From the NCBI RefSeq assembly GCF_022581195.2, contig NC_061482.1, forward strand, positions 8,928,001 through 8,992,000: a DNA stretch of 64,000 nt. The letters run 5' to 3'. The position numbers and the translations under genes were made by a program. Within the stretch, counting starts at the first letter, position 1. The number at the start of each line of letters is the position of its first letter. This document shows positions 12,878 through 25,290 of the stretch, in pieces. Source of the DNA: Helicoverpa zea. Taxonomy: Eukaryota; Arthropoda; Insecta; Lepidoptera; Noctuidae. The notes under the pieces were generated by a model. It saw nothing but the letters and a program-made list of their open reading frames with translations. It was not told the origin of the DNA and did not search any database.

Positions 12878-14676
12878 TAAAGAATAATTATTCTCTGTAA
12901 GTATAATCTAACTATCTCTATTCACCTGCTGATTATGCCACCAACTGACCATAGTTGACGTTCACAGCCTACATGATAATGTTTTCTTCATCATCTAAGG
13001 AATTTAAACGAGAAATACGGTTATCTAATAAAATTACAAGCTGCGTGAGTAACTGGACAATGTAACTGGGCACCTCACTTTTACAGTTATGATATGACTG
13101 ATGACGCTTTAAACTTTTGATGTTTCTGATTCCGCAATGTGCACGAACATTCCGCAATGTCCAAACAACTGGTAGAAGCAATACCGTTAATGATATAGCT
13201 TGTTTGGGTTTGACAATTAATTATTGTTCTAAATACCTATAATACCTGAGAAAAAATAACCTTGAGCACTTTCATTGAACTTGAACGTTGTTTTGTTGTG
13301 ATCACTTTGACCAGAAAATATTTTGTTTTACCTTGTAGACAATCTATGAAACGTAATAAACTCAATTTCGATGTACCTACGTATGGACATATACTGGACA
13401 GTAGTCGTAATCCTCTAAATGTCGATGTTAAAACGTTTATACGAAACGTGACCGTACATTATTTTTGGGAATGAAGCCACATTACAACAAAAAAGTTCTA
13501 TCAATAATTGGCACTTAAAAAGAATTAGCGTCAAAAGTTTCCTTGTTACTTTGTAATTAAAATTTCAACAACATTTTTCTTTTTCACTAAACTCTTGTTT
13601 ACTGTTAAAATTCTTCTCAAATAGAAACTGATATTAGGTTTTGGTATCTTAAACCCATTTCATCTTAAAATTTTTCAATTTTTTTTTTTTTTATAACAGC
13701 ACTCTAATGTTTGTACTCGTAGTTAAAATAATTCTATTTTTAATACAGCAGTTTACACAAAGAAGCAATATAAGTACCAAACTATGTAAGTAGCGTATGA
13801 AATACTTATAAATGTATATTCATCTCGATAAGCCAATCGAAGGTTTACATTTTATCGAGTATGGAATAACGGATCCCTAAAAGCAATAACGATTTGTTGC
13901 AAAGCTCGACCAATAAATCCATATTTTTCTCCAGCCAGACTAAAGCTATAAATTTCATACCGGAATACTATACCCGCGTATGCTTGCAAAACAATAAATT
14001 GCGAACGCCGGCCGCACACTCTAGTCATATTCATAAACCAATGAACGACTAAAGGTTTTATTTAATCATTGGCATTCCCAACCATTATGCATCTATTATA
14101 CTGCTCTTAAATTATAGCGTCATTATAATGCCGGCGCTGAATTTGAATTTGTCATTATCTCTAATTATGTTGAACAAGCTTTATTCATTTAATTTATTTT
14201 AAAACCGCTGACATGAAAATAACATAATCAGAGGGGATGGCTTTGTAATATTACTTATAAAGAACGGCATTTTTTGCTCTTCTCTTATTCACCAGGGTCA
14301 CATCATACAAGAAAAACTATATGTCAAACCGGTTGATTTTCTTGCATTTACGACTTTTTGAATTTGATCTACCGTTCAATACGTTTTTAGACAAGAACGT
14401 CACTGTAATATACATCATGTATATGAACCTACCATCATTGTAACTGAAACAACACATACGAATATTTTAATTATATGTTTTACAATACCTACCGCGTTTG
14501 TCCCGTTGATTGTGGTAATCTCAGGACCTCAGGTGTGAATTGAAATAGGTATGTTCGTATTAGGTTCACTTATTCGATACTCAATATCCCTTAAAATGAC
14601 TCAAAACGCGTCTAGTTAACAATCTTTGTTAAACAGAACGTTAGTCGTCTTACTCCTTATAATTGCTTAGGTACGA
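12878..14676. other. Intron, no feature recognised
   Basis: AT-rich sequence with a poly-T tract at 13680-13692. No credible ORF or known repeat. Confidence 0.45.
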
Positions 14677-14884
14677 ATTGAGCATCCTTGGCAGTCGTTA
14701 CGGGTAAACAGAAGCCAGTACGTCTGACACCGGTCTAACCATGGGTTATTAAGTTGCCCGGGTAACTGGGTTGAGGAGGTCAGATAGGCAGTGGCTCCAT
14801 GTAAAAAGCTGGCAGTCAGCCGCATCCAGTTACGTAGACCGGAAGAAGACCCCAACATAGTTGAGAAAAGGGCTCGGGAGATGG
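14677..14884 (+). mobile_element. SINE family A, tail fragment just upstream of a receptor exon
   Basis: Carries the SINE-A words 'CATCCTTGGCAGTCGTTACG', 'GAGGAGGTCAGATAGGCAGT' and the tail 'GACCCCAACATAGTTGAGAA'. It ends about 72 bp before the splice acceptor at 14956. Confidence 0.8.
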
Positions 14885-14956
14885 ACCTATTTTTGCCCGT
14901 ATGGAAATACTCGTACAGTATGTGATAATTAAAATGGTTTTTTTTTCTTGTTTCAG

Positions 14957-15106
14957 GAGTGGTTTTTGATCAGAACACTGAAGAGATTCAAAATGCATTT
15001 AAATTTGCGATGTTGCAACACTCAAACGCAAATAAGTCGAGCCTAGATTTTCAACTGTACGTCGATATCATCAATACTGCCGATGCCTTCAAGTTGTCCA
15101 GACTCA
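14957..15106 (+). CDS. GluRIA: AMPA-type ionotropic glutamate receptor, amino-terminal domain exon (first in window)
   Basis: This exon encodes the start of the extracellular amino-terminal (PBP1-like) domain of an insect AMPA-type glutamate receptor, a synaptic ligand-gated cation channel subunit. The reading begins with a split Gly codon, then VVFDQNTEEIQNAFKFAM, and ends near AFKLSRL. This matches the first strand and helix of the family's amino-terminal domain (vertebrate GluA has a similar NAFRFAE segment). The acceptor is a pyrimidine tract ending TTTCAG at 14956 and the donor is GTAAGT at 15107. The exon is 150 bp, enters with two bases of a codon and leaves with one. The signal peptide must be on an exon left of the window. 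Drosophila has two AMPA-like paralogues (GluRIA and GluRIB), and this exon alone does not decide between them. A SINE fragment ends about 72 bp upstream. Confidence 0.93.
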
Positions 15107-17159
15107 GTAAGTATCGTTAAGTTAATATTTAAGTAAGAAACTGTAACTGCACAACTTAAACAGCTGGGTCTCAAAGTATGAAATAGCTTATAAATGACAA
15201 TAGTTGTCACCTTAGAACGGTATTTGTAAATCAAGGAAGCGGGAAAATCCAGTCAATTTGTCAATCGCACAAGTGGTTATTCCATTAACAGGAGCCTTTA
15301 AAATTTTGATCTTCGTACTAAACACGAAGTATCCTTTAAATTGTATTGTCTATAGGAAACATGTTTTTATTTAAATCGATGGATACGATAATTTTTAAAC
15401 ATTAAAAATAAACCAATTACATTCATACCTAACTATACTGATAGCAATTTCATATCAAATATAAAAGTCGCCACAGGCGTTTTACTCAATCGCAATTACC
15501 TAATTAAGTTCGGTTGTAAGACTTACAGGATACCTACTAATATGTAGAATCTACCTAGACATAAATATACGTGTTCTTACATCTTAACACAGAAAACATC
15601 AAATAACGACTATAGCTTTAATATTCGACTATTAAAAGTTGTGCTAACTTTTCTGTCATAATTGATAAATGCACTACAACTCGGGCTTTTGCCAAGAGCA
15701 TCAAAAAGTATAAAATGCAAAACTTTTCTAGCAAACAAATTACTACATTTTTACAAATAACACAAAATGTGTGTAAAATACTATGTTTTTTGGCCAACAT
15801 GTTGCTTTTGTGGCAGTGTCAGATGCCATCGGCAACAAATATGGAGTTTTTGATCTATATAATTAGTATAAGTATTTCCCTCATGTTTACAAAAGAGAAA
15901 GTACATTACACAATACTGTAATTGATCGCGCTGCTTTATAGTGATATTAAACCATTGTTTGCCTTATTATATACCTACATCCTGAACTATACCTACGAAA
16001 AAGCCCGAATTCTTAGAAAATCATAACATTAGCTGCTAATGAACGAAAACCCATATAGAAGCCATTCAAAGTTTGGGAGTGCAGTAATTGAATATTTCGT
16101 ATAAAACCACTTTTCTTTCACTAGACTTGATAAAGTTTCCAAAGTTAGTTCAAAACAACTGCGAGAACCGTCAATACTCGTTATAACTAATAATACAGAA
16201 ATGTTTTCTACACTCAGCTGAGTGCTGCTGCCTCTACCTATCTCTCAGATTTACTTTGTAACCGTAATCAAATAAAGTAATGTTTGTAGAATGTCAGTGT
16301 TTAACAATTTAATGCCATACCTATTCCTATGAATCTTTCCCAGCTATTTTACAGTAATCGCAAGACAACTTATCACAGCGTAAGCCGTTTCAAATATAAC
16401 TAAAAATTTAACTGGACCATAAACAAACTTGTAGAAAGCAAAATTTTTTATCCGTGTACCTAAAAGTCAACGGAAAATACACAGATAAACAGAGTATGTT
16501 TCACCTGTGGCGAGGTCAAGAAAATTAAGTTTGTATTTTGCGGTGTTCTCCTTGACACAGAACTCTCATTTGAATGCAAGACCTTCCTCTCTTTTTATTT
16601 CGCTTCGTCACGCGGGGCTGATCAAAACACTTTTGAGCGGTGCCGCGTGAATTTTCTAAACAACCCATTTGTACAACAAATGTCAAAGGCAAACTAGAAT
16701 TTGGCTCTCTAAAAGATAGTGATCCAACAGTTAAATTCTATTTTGTTTAAACTGAAAATAAATAAACTGCGATTTCAAACTGTGAGGTTGAATACATACA
16801 TGAATATATACATGAAGTATATTGTAAAATAATATCAAGATAAATAACTTCAGTTGAATAATGTAGCCGAGGGAGGCGCTAGTGAAAATGGTTCCTTAAT
16901 AAAGTGTTAAGAAGATACCTGTTCAAAATTATGCGCATACATTATTTTTGGGACAAAGTATGTACAATGTGCGTCGTGAATGATAAAGATCTAAAAAATT
17001 ATGTGCCCTCTAAATTTTCAACGTAGTTTTTAATTTCATTTCGTAAATTATAACGATACTCACATTTATATTACGTTTATCAAACATAACAAAAGTATGA
17101 TAGAGGAATATTAATATAAAAGTAAAGACCAATAAAATTAATTTTTGTTTAGTTATTAC
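15107..17159. other. Intron, no feature recognised
   Basis: AT-rich intron after the first exon. Short ORFs here (for example 15715-15921) have no recognisable domain. Confidence 0.5.
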
Positions 17160-17305
17160 AGGGCAGGCAGGGTTGGCCGGAAGAGATGGTGTGACGATCT
17201 AGACGCTTATTGTAGAGACTGGAAGATTCGGTCGAAACATCGAGAAGTGTGGAAGCAAGATGGGGAGGCCTTTGCCCAGCAGTGGGGGACATTATAGGCT
17301 AAAAA
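17160..17305 (+). pseudogene. LINE 3' end: last residues of a reverse transcriptase ORF plus tail
   Basis: One frame reads GRKRWCDDLDAYCRDWKIRS and later EVWKQDGEAFAQQWGTL before a stop. This is the stereotyped C-terminus of a non-LTR retrotransposon (GRPxxRWxDDL...EAFxQQW), followed by an AT-rich tail. Only the 3' end is present, as usual for 5'-truncated LINE insertions. Confidence 0.75.
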
Positions 17306-18020
17306 TAATAATATTACTTATGTAGAAGTTAAAAATTTATTAACATTCCAGTAGTTAGTCCTTTCAGTTATTTCACCGTCACTTATCACCTAGCTTTATC
17401 TATATTTTTACCTCTAAATAATAAATAGGTAGTAAGTAATAAGGTACCACACACCTTGACAACCATTGCACAATATAGCATTATTAGTATTTCCATGAAA
17501 GTCAAGCTCTCCGCTCAGTTTAATTTGCTAAAGTTGTTACCTATAGATTCGAGATAACGTATACATTTTTTTAAGTCGACCACCATAAAGCTCGTTGCTG
17601 AAGACAAATCTTGGAATAGAGGTTTGTCTTCAGCTTTTTTCGTCTTTATTTCTATCATTAAATCCTGCTTGAAAGCTATTGCATGTTCCTACTGAGTATA
17701 GCGCTTAGCACGGGCTCAAGCCGCGAGCTTAATGTATAGGCCTCAGAAAATCGCTCGAGAGTTCTGAGTAAATTAATATTTTCCAAGAGTGGCGTCCCAC
17801 AAATGTTCCCCTGAAAGGTAGTTTGATTAGGTGAATATTAAGTTATTGTCATGTTATGACAAGGTAAATTACAGAAAAAGTCAAGTGACTTAATTGCGTC
17901 AAGTCGTTCCATCATCCACATTAATTGTACCCGGATGAATATCTTATTCAGCATATTACCTGGGTCGATAAAAGTATGAGATAATAATTCAGTGTAGGTA
18001 GATATCAATTTAGGTGTTTT
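17306..18020. other. Intron with one small hairpin
   Basis: No gene. A hairpin lies at 17597-17634: 12-bp stem GCTGAAGACAAA / TTTGTCTTCAGC, 14-base loop, followed by six T. Confidence 0.45.
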
Positions 18021-18035
18021 GATTCATGATTCTAA

Positions 18036-18414
18036 TTCTAAATTTTAATTCTAAAAGTCGTGGTGGCCTAGTGGGCAAAGAACCAACCTCTCGAGTATGA
18101 GGGCGCGGGTTCGATTCCAGGTCAGCCAAGTACCAATGCAACTTTTCTAAGTTTGTATGTACTTTCTAAGTATATCTTAGACACCAATGAATGTGTTTCG
18201 GATGGCACGTTAAACTGTACATAGATCCCGGCTGTCATTGAACATCCTTGGCAGTCGTTACGGGTAGTCAGAAGTCAGTAAGTCTGACACCAGTCTAACC
18301 TAGGAGTATCGGGTTGCCCGGGTCGTCGCTTCTTGTAAAGCACTGGTACTCAGCTGAATCCGGTTAGACTGGAAGCCGACCCCAACATAGTTTGGGAAAA
18401 AGGCTCGGAGGATG
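18036..18414 (+). mobile_element. SINE family A, complete tRNA-headed copy
   Basis: The head from 18057 reads GTGGTGGCCTAGTGGGCAAA with an A box (TGGCCTAGTGG) and a B box (GGTTCGATTCC) about 50 bp later, a split RNA polymerase III promoter. The body and a LINE-like tail follow (GGAAGCCGACCCCAACATAG, GGAAAAAGGCTCGG). Near-identical 15-bp words (GATTCRTGATTCTAA) at 18021 and 18415 look like the target duplication, leaving an AT-rich leader of about 20 bp before the head. Confidence 0.85.
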
Positions 18415-18461
18415 GATTCGTGATTCTAACAAAAAAGTAAAACTTAAATCTATGTGCTATT

Positions 18462-18719
18462 TCGACTGCAAGCAAGCAATACCTCCTATCTGACTCCGGG
18501 TGGATTTTAAAGGGGAACAATAAAACTTAATAAAATCCTTATTCCGAGGTAGGTATAATGAGATACTGAAAATCCAAGTTTTCTTTATTTACGCATAGTA
18601 TTGATTAATAAAGTTTTTTGTTTTTATTTTGAATCTTAAGCTACCTTAAACCTTTTTGGTAGATACAAGTTTTTTGAAACAAAAATGTCAGATAGGAGGT
18701 ATTGCTTGCTTGCAGTCGA
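18462..18719. repeat. 33-bp perfect inverted repeat with 192-bp spacer
   Basis: 18462-18494 is the exact reverse complement of 18687-18719 (core AAGCAAGCAATACCTCC). The segment just right of it (18740-18770, GGGTTGTACTCCGGGAGTGC) resembles moth repeat DNA. It may be a MITE remnant. No terminal duplication identified. Confidence 0.6.
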
Positions 18720-19680
18720 TTTGTTGGTGATGATAAATAAAAACAACGGGTTGTACTCCGGGAGTGCCGACAGAAATGAAAACTTGAATACTAACGTTAT
18801 GCATCTTAGATATTTTAGAATGGTTAGGGATCAATCTTTCAATAAAAGTAGTATTATTTATGTGGTAAAATATTGAATTTATTGCGTTATCGTATATTTA
18901 TCTTTGTACTTTCATTAAAAATATAATAATTCAGAACTATTCCAGTTATTTTAACATTAAAAAGTAATTGTCGAACGATCTACGAACGTTTTACGGCCTT
19001 CACGTCTTACGGTCTTGTCGCGAGTTAAACAGTTTCTCTATGACAAAAAGTGCACAACGCCGCTAAAAAAGTTTTCTCTTCAAAATGGATACAAAATCAA
19101 CAGCCAAAACACTCCAATAGATCACAATTCGGGTCGTTTCTTAGCAACACAATTTGATAAAAGTTTTTGTAAAACTCGAGACCTAAGGGGTTGGCTGAAG
19201 ATTAAAATACACTTTTTGGTAGGCATTTACAACAGTTTTCAATGGGCATGCTATGTAAGACAAGGGTAACCTTTGCCATAATTACTAAAGTTTAGAAAAT
19301 GAAATGTTCTACGATCTGTTTATTATGTCTTGCATGGCACTGGAAACTAATAGCTCGAGTTAGTTTGGGCCAACTTAGTTCCGCACACTTGTGTACGGCA
19401 AGCCTTAACGAGCGAGTCACTCAAGGTTTTAGGCGGGTTCTGATTTATTTACCACTAGCAGCATCTGTTACATGACATGAGTGTCTGAATGATACTTTGA
19501 AGTTGTCAAATTATCGCGTACTTACTTTGGGGAAATTGGGATTGCGCGCCCAAGTTTCAGTGGCAAATTACTACACGCCCTTCATTGGAAGCGCGTCGCA
19601 GTTCTATTACGGATATAATTTTGTTTTGCAAATATTGTTAGACATTAATAAGAGTTATTATTCTAATACCACACATTGTA
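18720..19680. other. Intron, no feature recognised
   Basis: No gene or repeat recognised beyond a short repeat-like stretch at its left end. Confidence 0.4.
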
Positions 19681-20522
19681 TATGTTATAGGCAATGTGTT
19701 TAATGCAGGCATTCTATACATTTCCTAGGTATTGTATAGAATGCCGGGGTCGTCCAGGCAATGTGTGAAATGATATTGAATGTTTGTATTTTACACTTGA
19801 CCTAGGAAATGTATGGAGAATAGCGTAGACAGCGTTTCTCACATTGCAGTTCCCTTCGGATAAACATTTACAACGTACAGTCAAGTGCTCGTAGAGGTTT
19901 ACATTTTGACATTTCCACTTCTCTTATCATCAGCGATATTAGAACAAAATCGAATGGAAAATTTAAAGGTCTAAGTGCACTTGACCGTAATTGCTGCAGA
20001 AAGTCATCCTGTTCATTTCTTACCACTTGATTATGAAAATTTGATCATGATACAAGAAAAAAACCAACAGTTTTCATTTGTATTTAAAATAAGCTTTTAT
20101 TATACCTTTAATAAACTTTGGGTAACATAATTATAATTTGAAAGGAAATAAAATCTTCCTACTTGTAACTATTATAGTCATACAGATATAGTCACATATG
20201 TGCAGTAATTGAGACAAAAGCTATGTATGTGCTAAGCTATGAAAGTAATAACATATTACTAAAAAAATACCTAAGGTAAAGTTTGTTTATACCGATCAAA
20301 TTCAAAATCAACATTATCAAACTTCAACATTGCCCTCAACTATATAAAACTCTTATAAAGAGTTTTCATATGTAGGTAGGTACTAAAAACACATTGCCTG
20401 ATGCGCTTCAGGCATTTTATACAGTACCTAGGCAATGTATGAAATGAATCGTATTATATACATTGCCTGAACGTTTTAGGCATTGTATACAATGCCGGAT
20501 TATACACATTGCCTATAACATA
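19681..20522. mobile_element. 842-bp foldback DNA element
   Basis: The ends are a perfect 19-bp inverted repeat, TATGTTATAGGCAATGTGT (19681) and its complement (20504). Inside each end are further palindromes built from GGCATTRTATA / TATAYAATGCC and the word CACATTGCCT, giving subterminal hairpins. The middle is AT-rich and non-coding. No clear target duplication, superfamily unknown. Confidence 0.7.
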
Positions 20523-21721
20523 CAGACGTAACCCGACATTATTAAATGAATAGATTTTTACAATAAGATTAAACAAAAGGATTCCTAAACATACAAATAC
20601 AAATCTCGCACAGGCCGCATAGGGTATAACAAAAATTGTATCAAGCTCATGGTAACCCTTATGGCTTAAATAGAAGATAACTGCAATATTGTTTTTCCCT
20701 CATTTAATACTGAATTCCTAGCCAATAAATTACCTTTACATTATGTGGAATCTAATTTTAGGGCACAATTACGGCTTAAGTCATAAAAACCTAATGAAAA
20801 AAGTTGTGACAGGCACATTTCATGCGTATCCTGTGAAATTGCAAAGTGCGTTCGGGATTTATTAATTCATTATGGTGCTGTAAACTTGGAAGATATTCAG
20901 CGAAGTGCACACGATAAGAATTTAATTCCATGAGTAGATCGGGGAGTTGTGGGCACGGAGCGGGGCAGCGAGCTACGGGAGAAATGACCACAACGGAACG
21001 CGCAGTACAAAGATTAAATTGAATCTGGCAACTTGCCAGAATCTACGTACCTAAAATTACAAAATATTATGCTGATTTTATAGCTTGACTAAAGAACTGC
21101 TTATAGTCCTGCTTCGGCGGTCGGGTGAATTACAGCGCTATAGTAAAAATGCATACCTGCACTGCTGTTTAGCTCCCTATATAGAGTGGAGGCTTTTAAC
21201 GCAAGTGCCCTGAACACAACGTATTTTTAACGTTAAGTGCTTTTAACGATATGATATAATTTTAATTATTTACTATGAAAACAACCTCTTTTAAATATAG
21301 GTAGAACTTTGTATAGTTAAGTTAATTTGAAACCAAATGGCAGATGCACTGTGTATTTTTTGTTCGTTTTAAGTTGAGTCGGATAATCGTGATTACGGAT
21401 AGCTAAACTCAACCGAATTCATGATGGGTGAGAAAGAAAACAGGAAATGAATTTAAAACTTCATCGGAATCGAATCATCGGAAACCATAAATAGTTACAG
21501 TTACACCATCACACCAGTAGTTTTAACAAGCATTTCCGAGTTACCAGCTTATAGTGATTGTTGTCACCCTATTGAATCGTCATTTGTTTATCCTAGTGAA
21601 GGTAAAAGTAGAACAATTTGAACTACTTAATAGCTTTTTATAAAGTTACTTTATAAGATATTTTTGTGAAGGTGTACTTTCTACGTTCAGCATTCTGATT
21701 CTTTCGTGAAGTCTAATTTAA
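20523..21721. other. Intron, no feature recognised
   Basis: AT-rich sequence with no supported gene or repeat. Confidence 0.4.
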
Positions 21722-21941
21722 GGGTGCTTACATAAAGAAACAGGTTGCCGGTACAGACAAACCTGTACGGGTAGGTACCGATCAGTGCAGGTATAATATT
21801 TCAATACAATCCTATTGACTCACTTATAAAGAAACAGGTTACCTGTTTTCCTGTTTCTTTAGAATATTATACCTGCACCGATCGGTACCAGCCCGTACAG
21901 GTTTGTCTGTACCGGCAACCTGTTTCCTTATGTAAGCACCC
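21722..21941. mobile_element. Harbinger-like MITE, complete copy
   Basis: 220 bp flanked by TAA at 21719-21721 and 21942-21944. Inverted arms of about 85 bp start GGGTGCTTACATAAAGAAAC. The TWA-type 3-bp duplication is typical of PIF/Harbinger elements. A second, one-armed copy lies at 33081. Confidence 0.8.
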
Positions 21942-23335
21942 TAAGGATGTACTAACTCTACAAGCTGCTGATTTGCATCAAGGACGTAATTATGCTAATA
22001 ATTCTCGATCCAAATCAACAAAAAAATTGGTACGTAATTTTTTTTTTTGTCATCAATGTCATCAAGCCTACTTAAACTTGGCGCGTATGTTACTGGCCTT
22101 AAAATCGTACTGTTTCCTCACACAAACGCAAACAAAAAGCATACGCAACGATTTTTCATAAATTTCATTCATAAAATTGGATTACTTCTGAAATACTACG
22201 ACATTACAATGACAGAAAAAGCAGTGCATATTATCTAGTTCTCGTCTACTGTAATTCCAATCGATTATTTACACATTTTATGTCCTCCTCCTGAAGTATG
22301 GCACAAATGCAAATCAACACCTTGTATACCCGTATGGTTAATCTCTTTTATCGGAAAGCTTATCATTGCATGTGGCCCATTGTCAGATTCTAATAGGGAC
22401 AACCTTCTCGGTTACAATAAACCTTTGCATTGAATACACTACATGTAAAATTTAGAATTTTCGTAAACGAGCTACACATTTCCCAGAGTTGTTTTCTTTT
22501 AATGTAAGTGTTGTTCAAGGTGTGCAGCTAGAACTAAATAAACATTCATTTTAATGTTGTGTCGCTTTTGCAAGTAAAATACAGTAGCAAATAAGTACGT
22601 GGCCTCCTTTATGAAGTACACGGGTGTTTTACAATGAATGCATTGGTATTCCCAAAATAAATCTTAATATTATGTGTTTATATTCTAAAAGTAGAAAGCG
22701 ATTTAAACTCAAAAAGTTTTCAAACAACTTACAATGCTTATTAACAAAAGAAGTGTTTTGTTCGTATTTTAATAACATTAGAAAAGGGAAAGCTGATCTC
22801 ATAAAATCGCCTCGGCCTGCTACGCAGTTAAGCCGTTTAAACTTTTTATAGCGGCCTTTGCAGTGAAAATTCAGCGGATATCTGTGAACAAATAGTAGTC
22901 CCTGAAGAACGGAAACTGCCATAAAAATTCGCGTCGTCGTCATTAGTCTCAGACGTGTTTTGATCAGGGACCGTACTATGAAGTGTTAGAGCTATCGTTG
23001 TTTCGTTGCGGGAAGGAGAGGGTAGTTTTAGTCCGTATAGCTGCATCACTGTCGCTCTTGCGCAATAATAACCCCAATGACTCTTTGTAGAAAGGCGTCC
23101 TAACGCAGTCCCGCCTCTTTTTATCTGCCTGCTGAGGCCACCTGAATAAATACTGCCTAAAAGAGAGAGACTTTGAATCTTTGAGCCCCGGAAAAAAGTT
23201 TCTTTTCCGAGCCTCCGACTGGGAACATTGTTGCCTTAATGATCGCTTACTCAGAGAAATAACTGACAGAGTCATTTTATTATTTTCAAACAAATAACAA
23301 AGAATTATGTTTATGTTGAATGATTGCGTTAGTAA
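21942..23335. other. Intron, no feature recognised
   Basis: No gene. Overlapping minus-strand readings of 104 and 153 codons (22629-23437) have no domain and run into the next MITE. Confidence 0.4.
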
Positions 23336-23508
23336 AGGTGTATTTACACGGTGCATGTAGCTGGAGCAAGTTAACATGCGCAAGTGACAAGAGCACGCGG
23401 GCGGGTATTTTGCTTTGGACCAGGCGCGAGCCTGCACAAGCTAAGTAGCTTGTGCTTGTGTGCAAAGGGCATCTACTCAGTGCACTCGCACCGTGTAGAT
23501 GCACAGCT
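23336..23508. mobile_element. Small CG-rich MITE
   Basis: Imperfect terminal inverted repeats: GTGTATTTACACGGTGC at 23339 and the complement of GTGCATCTACACGGTGC ending at 23504 (15 of 17 match). The interior is CG-rich and has a small palindrome (ACAAGCTAAGTAGCTTGT). About 170 bp, no coding capacity. Confidence 0.6.
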
Positions 23509-24829
23509 TTGAACAGATTATTGAAAATTAATAAAATCTGGTTAATACCTATTTCTTATCAGAAGTAACAGGGCTGACATCCATCGTCATTTTAAATAGA
23601 TGTCACCTTTGTCATTCCAGAAGAAGAATCTCCAAAAACAAAATAATCCCACCCGACCCTAGTAGACTGTCCATTGTTTTTAAAACAAAACAACTCAACC
23701 AAACATTTGACACTTTTACCCTCTGCTGCCCTTAATTAGAAACAATGACAATAATAAACAGTTATAACAAAAACATTTCTAAAACACCTTTAATGTTTTG
23801 CTAATAACGGAGGTGACCAGCTGCTCTACGTCTTTCCAACGAACTCAAGGAATGATGAGATTACTTAAAAACTTTGATACTGTATTTTAATTTTGTATTA
23901 TTGTTTTTGGTTTCATTTGCTTTAACAAAACTTTAATTGTTTAAGAATTTACTTAATCTGCTCAAAGGTTAAAATTTTAATAATTTCCTAATCCGTTGCT
24001 CACAGTTTAACTCGCATTCTTCTTATATTTAAGTGTTGTTTAATTAGCCTGACGACCTTACCCGCATAAACGTAGTCGTTGGAATGAACAATTACTTCCG
24101 TGGAAGGTCTGGTGGATCAGGAACTGCAGTTCAAGGCATAGACTAGACAGTGAAGATTTTGCCAACTAAAGAAAGATGACATCACGTAGGTAATCAAATT
24201 GCCAGTACACGATTCACCACCCACGCATATTTAAAGAAAACAGAACAAGGAAGATGATCGGATTGATTGAATAGAAAAACGAGTGTTTAAGCTTTGAAAT
24301 AGAAGATAAAAACAAGACCCATCTCATCACCTTACAGCTATTGAAATTGTCGCGACAGGTGCCTATAAAACGAAATCATTTCTAGACTCAAGCGCGATCG
24401 GAAGGTAGTTTTCATTGGAAATTCAACTAATGGTGCGAAAAGGAATGCCGTGTGCAATGCATAGCTATTGGGGAAGTAGTGCTATAGCCGGGTACAGTTA
24501 TTCGGGTCAGCAAGAATGTTTACGGCACGCGTCCGCACAATATAAAACGGCGCAGATGGGTGGCGTGTCACAATGCTGCTGCCACCTCCTCACAATACGG
24601 AGGGTGCCTCCAAGATCCTACCCATTGTTACGATACTCATAAAATTAATCTTCGCATCTTTTACATCAAAGTATCGTAGCAGATTTAAGTAGCCGACGTC
24701 TGTTTGGTGTTTGATTTTATAACTTATCTTATGAAGATGACTTTAATATAGAGATTAGTATTCTAAATATGAGCTACTAATAATGAAGACTTATTCGATT
24801 GTTGAACGACCTATTCGGCTGATCTCATA
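23509..24829. other. Intron, no feature recognised
   Basis: AT-rich then moderately GC-rich sequence. No recognisable gene. Confidence 0.4.
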
Positions 24830-25290
24830 CAAGACGACCAGCCAACTGCGCAGGACATTCGATGCGCAAGCTATGGCGGAGAGCGCGTCCGGCCTTGGTC
24901 CGGGGCGAGAGGGAATGGAATGCCATCGCCTCCTTCTGGTTAGCGGTCATACTCGAGAAGGAGACGGCGGAGCGACAACAAGTTCGCACCTCTCATCCCT
25001 GCCGCTACGCTGGACCAAGCAGACACCACGGGCTCCAGGTGTCGCGAGATGACTCCTGGCCACCGTAGGCGTGGGTCTGTGGGCGGTAAGTTTGGGTGGT
25101 TCATCGTATAGACAACAGACCCGTGTCGGCGACACGCGTTGTTCCACGCGTCCCTCAAAGAGACGTCAGCAAACCCCAGCGGGATTTAGCAGGGCCAAGG
25201 CCTGTCGGGGCTGCGGGATTGTTCGAAAGAGTTCGGAAGGGGGGGGGCATTCGATGATGTATACCATCGTAAGATGACCCGGGAATTGGA
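24830..25290 (+). pseudogene. R1-like LINE 3' end (ORF C-terminus and 3' UTR)
   Basis: The frame from 24862 reads MRKLWRRARPALVRGEREW, then NAIASFWLAVILEKETAERQ, and stops near 25066. This resembles the C-terminus of R1-clade ORF2 proteins ('REWxAVxxFCExVMxxKEAAER'). The GC-rich sequence that follows, with a run of nine G near 25230, would be the 3' UTR. The rest of the element is absent. The clade is inferred from memory of R1 proteins. Confidence 0.45.

Noticed and set aside
18057..18130. tRNA gene
   Set aside because: A and B boxes are present but no proper cloverleaf; it is the head of a dispersed SINE.
22976..23437. 153-codon minus-strand ORF
   Set aside because: No domain, begins inside a MITE, and overlaps other spurious frames.
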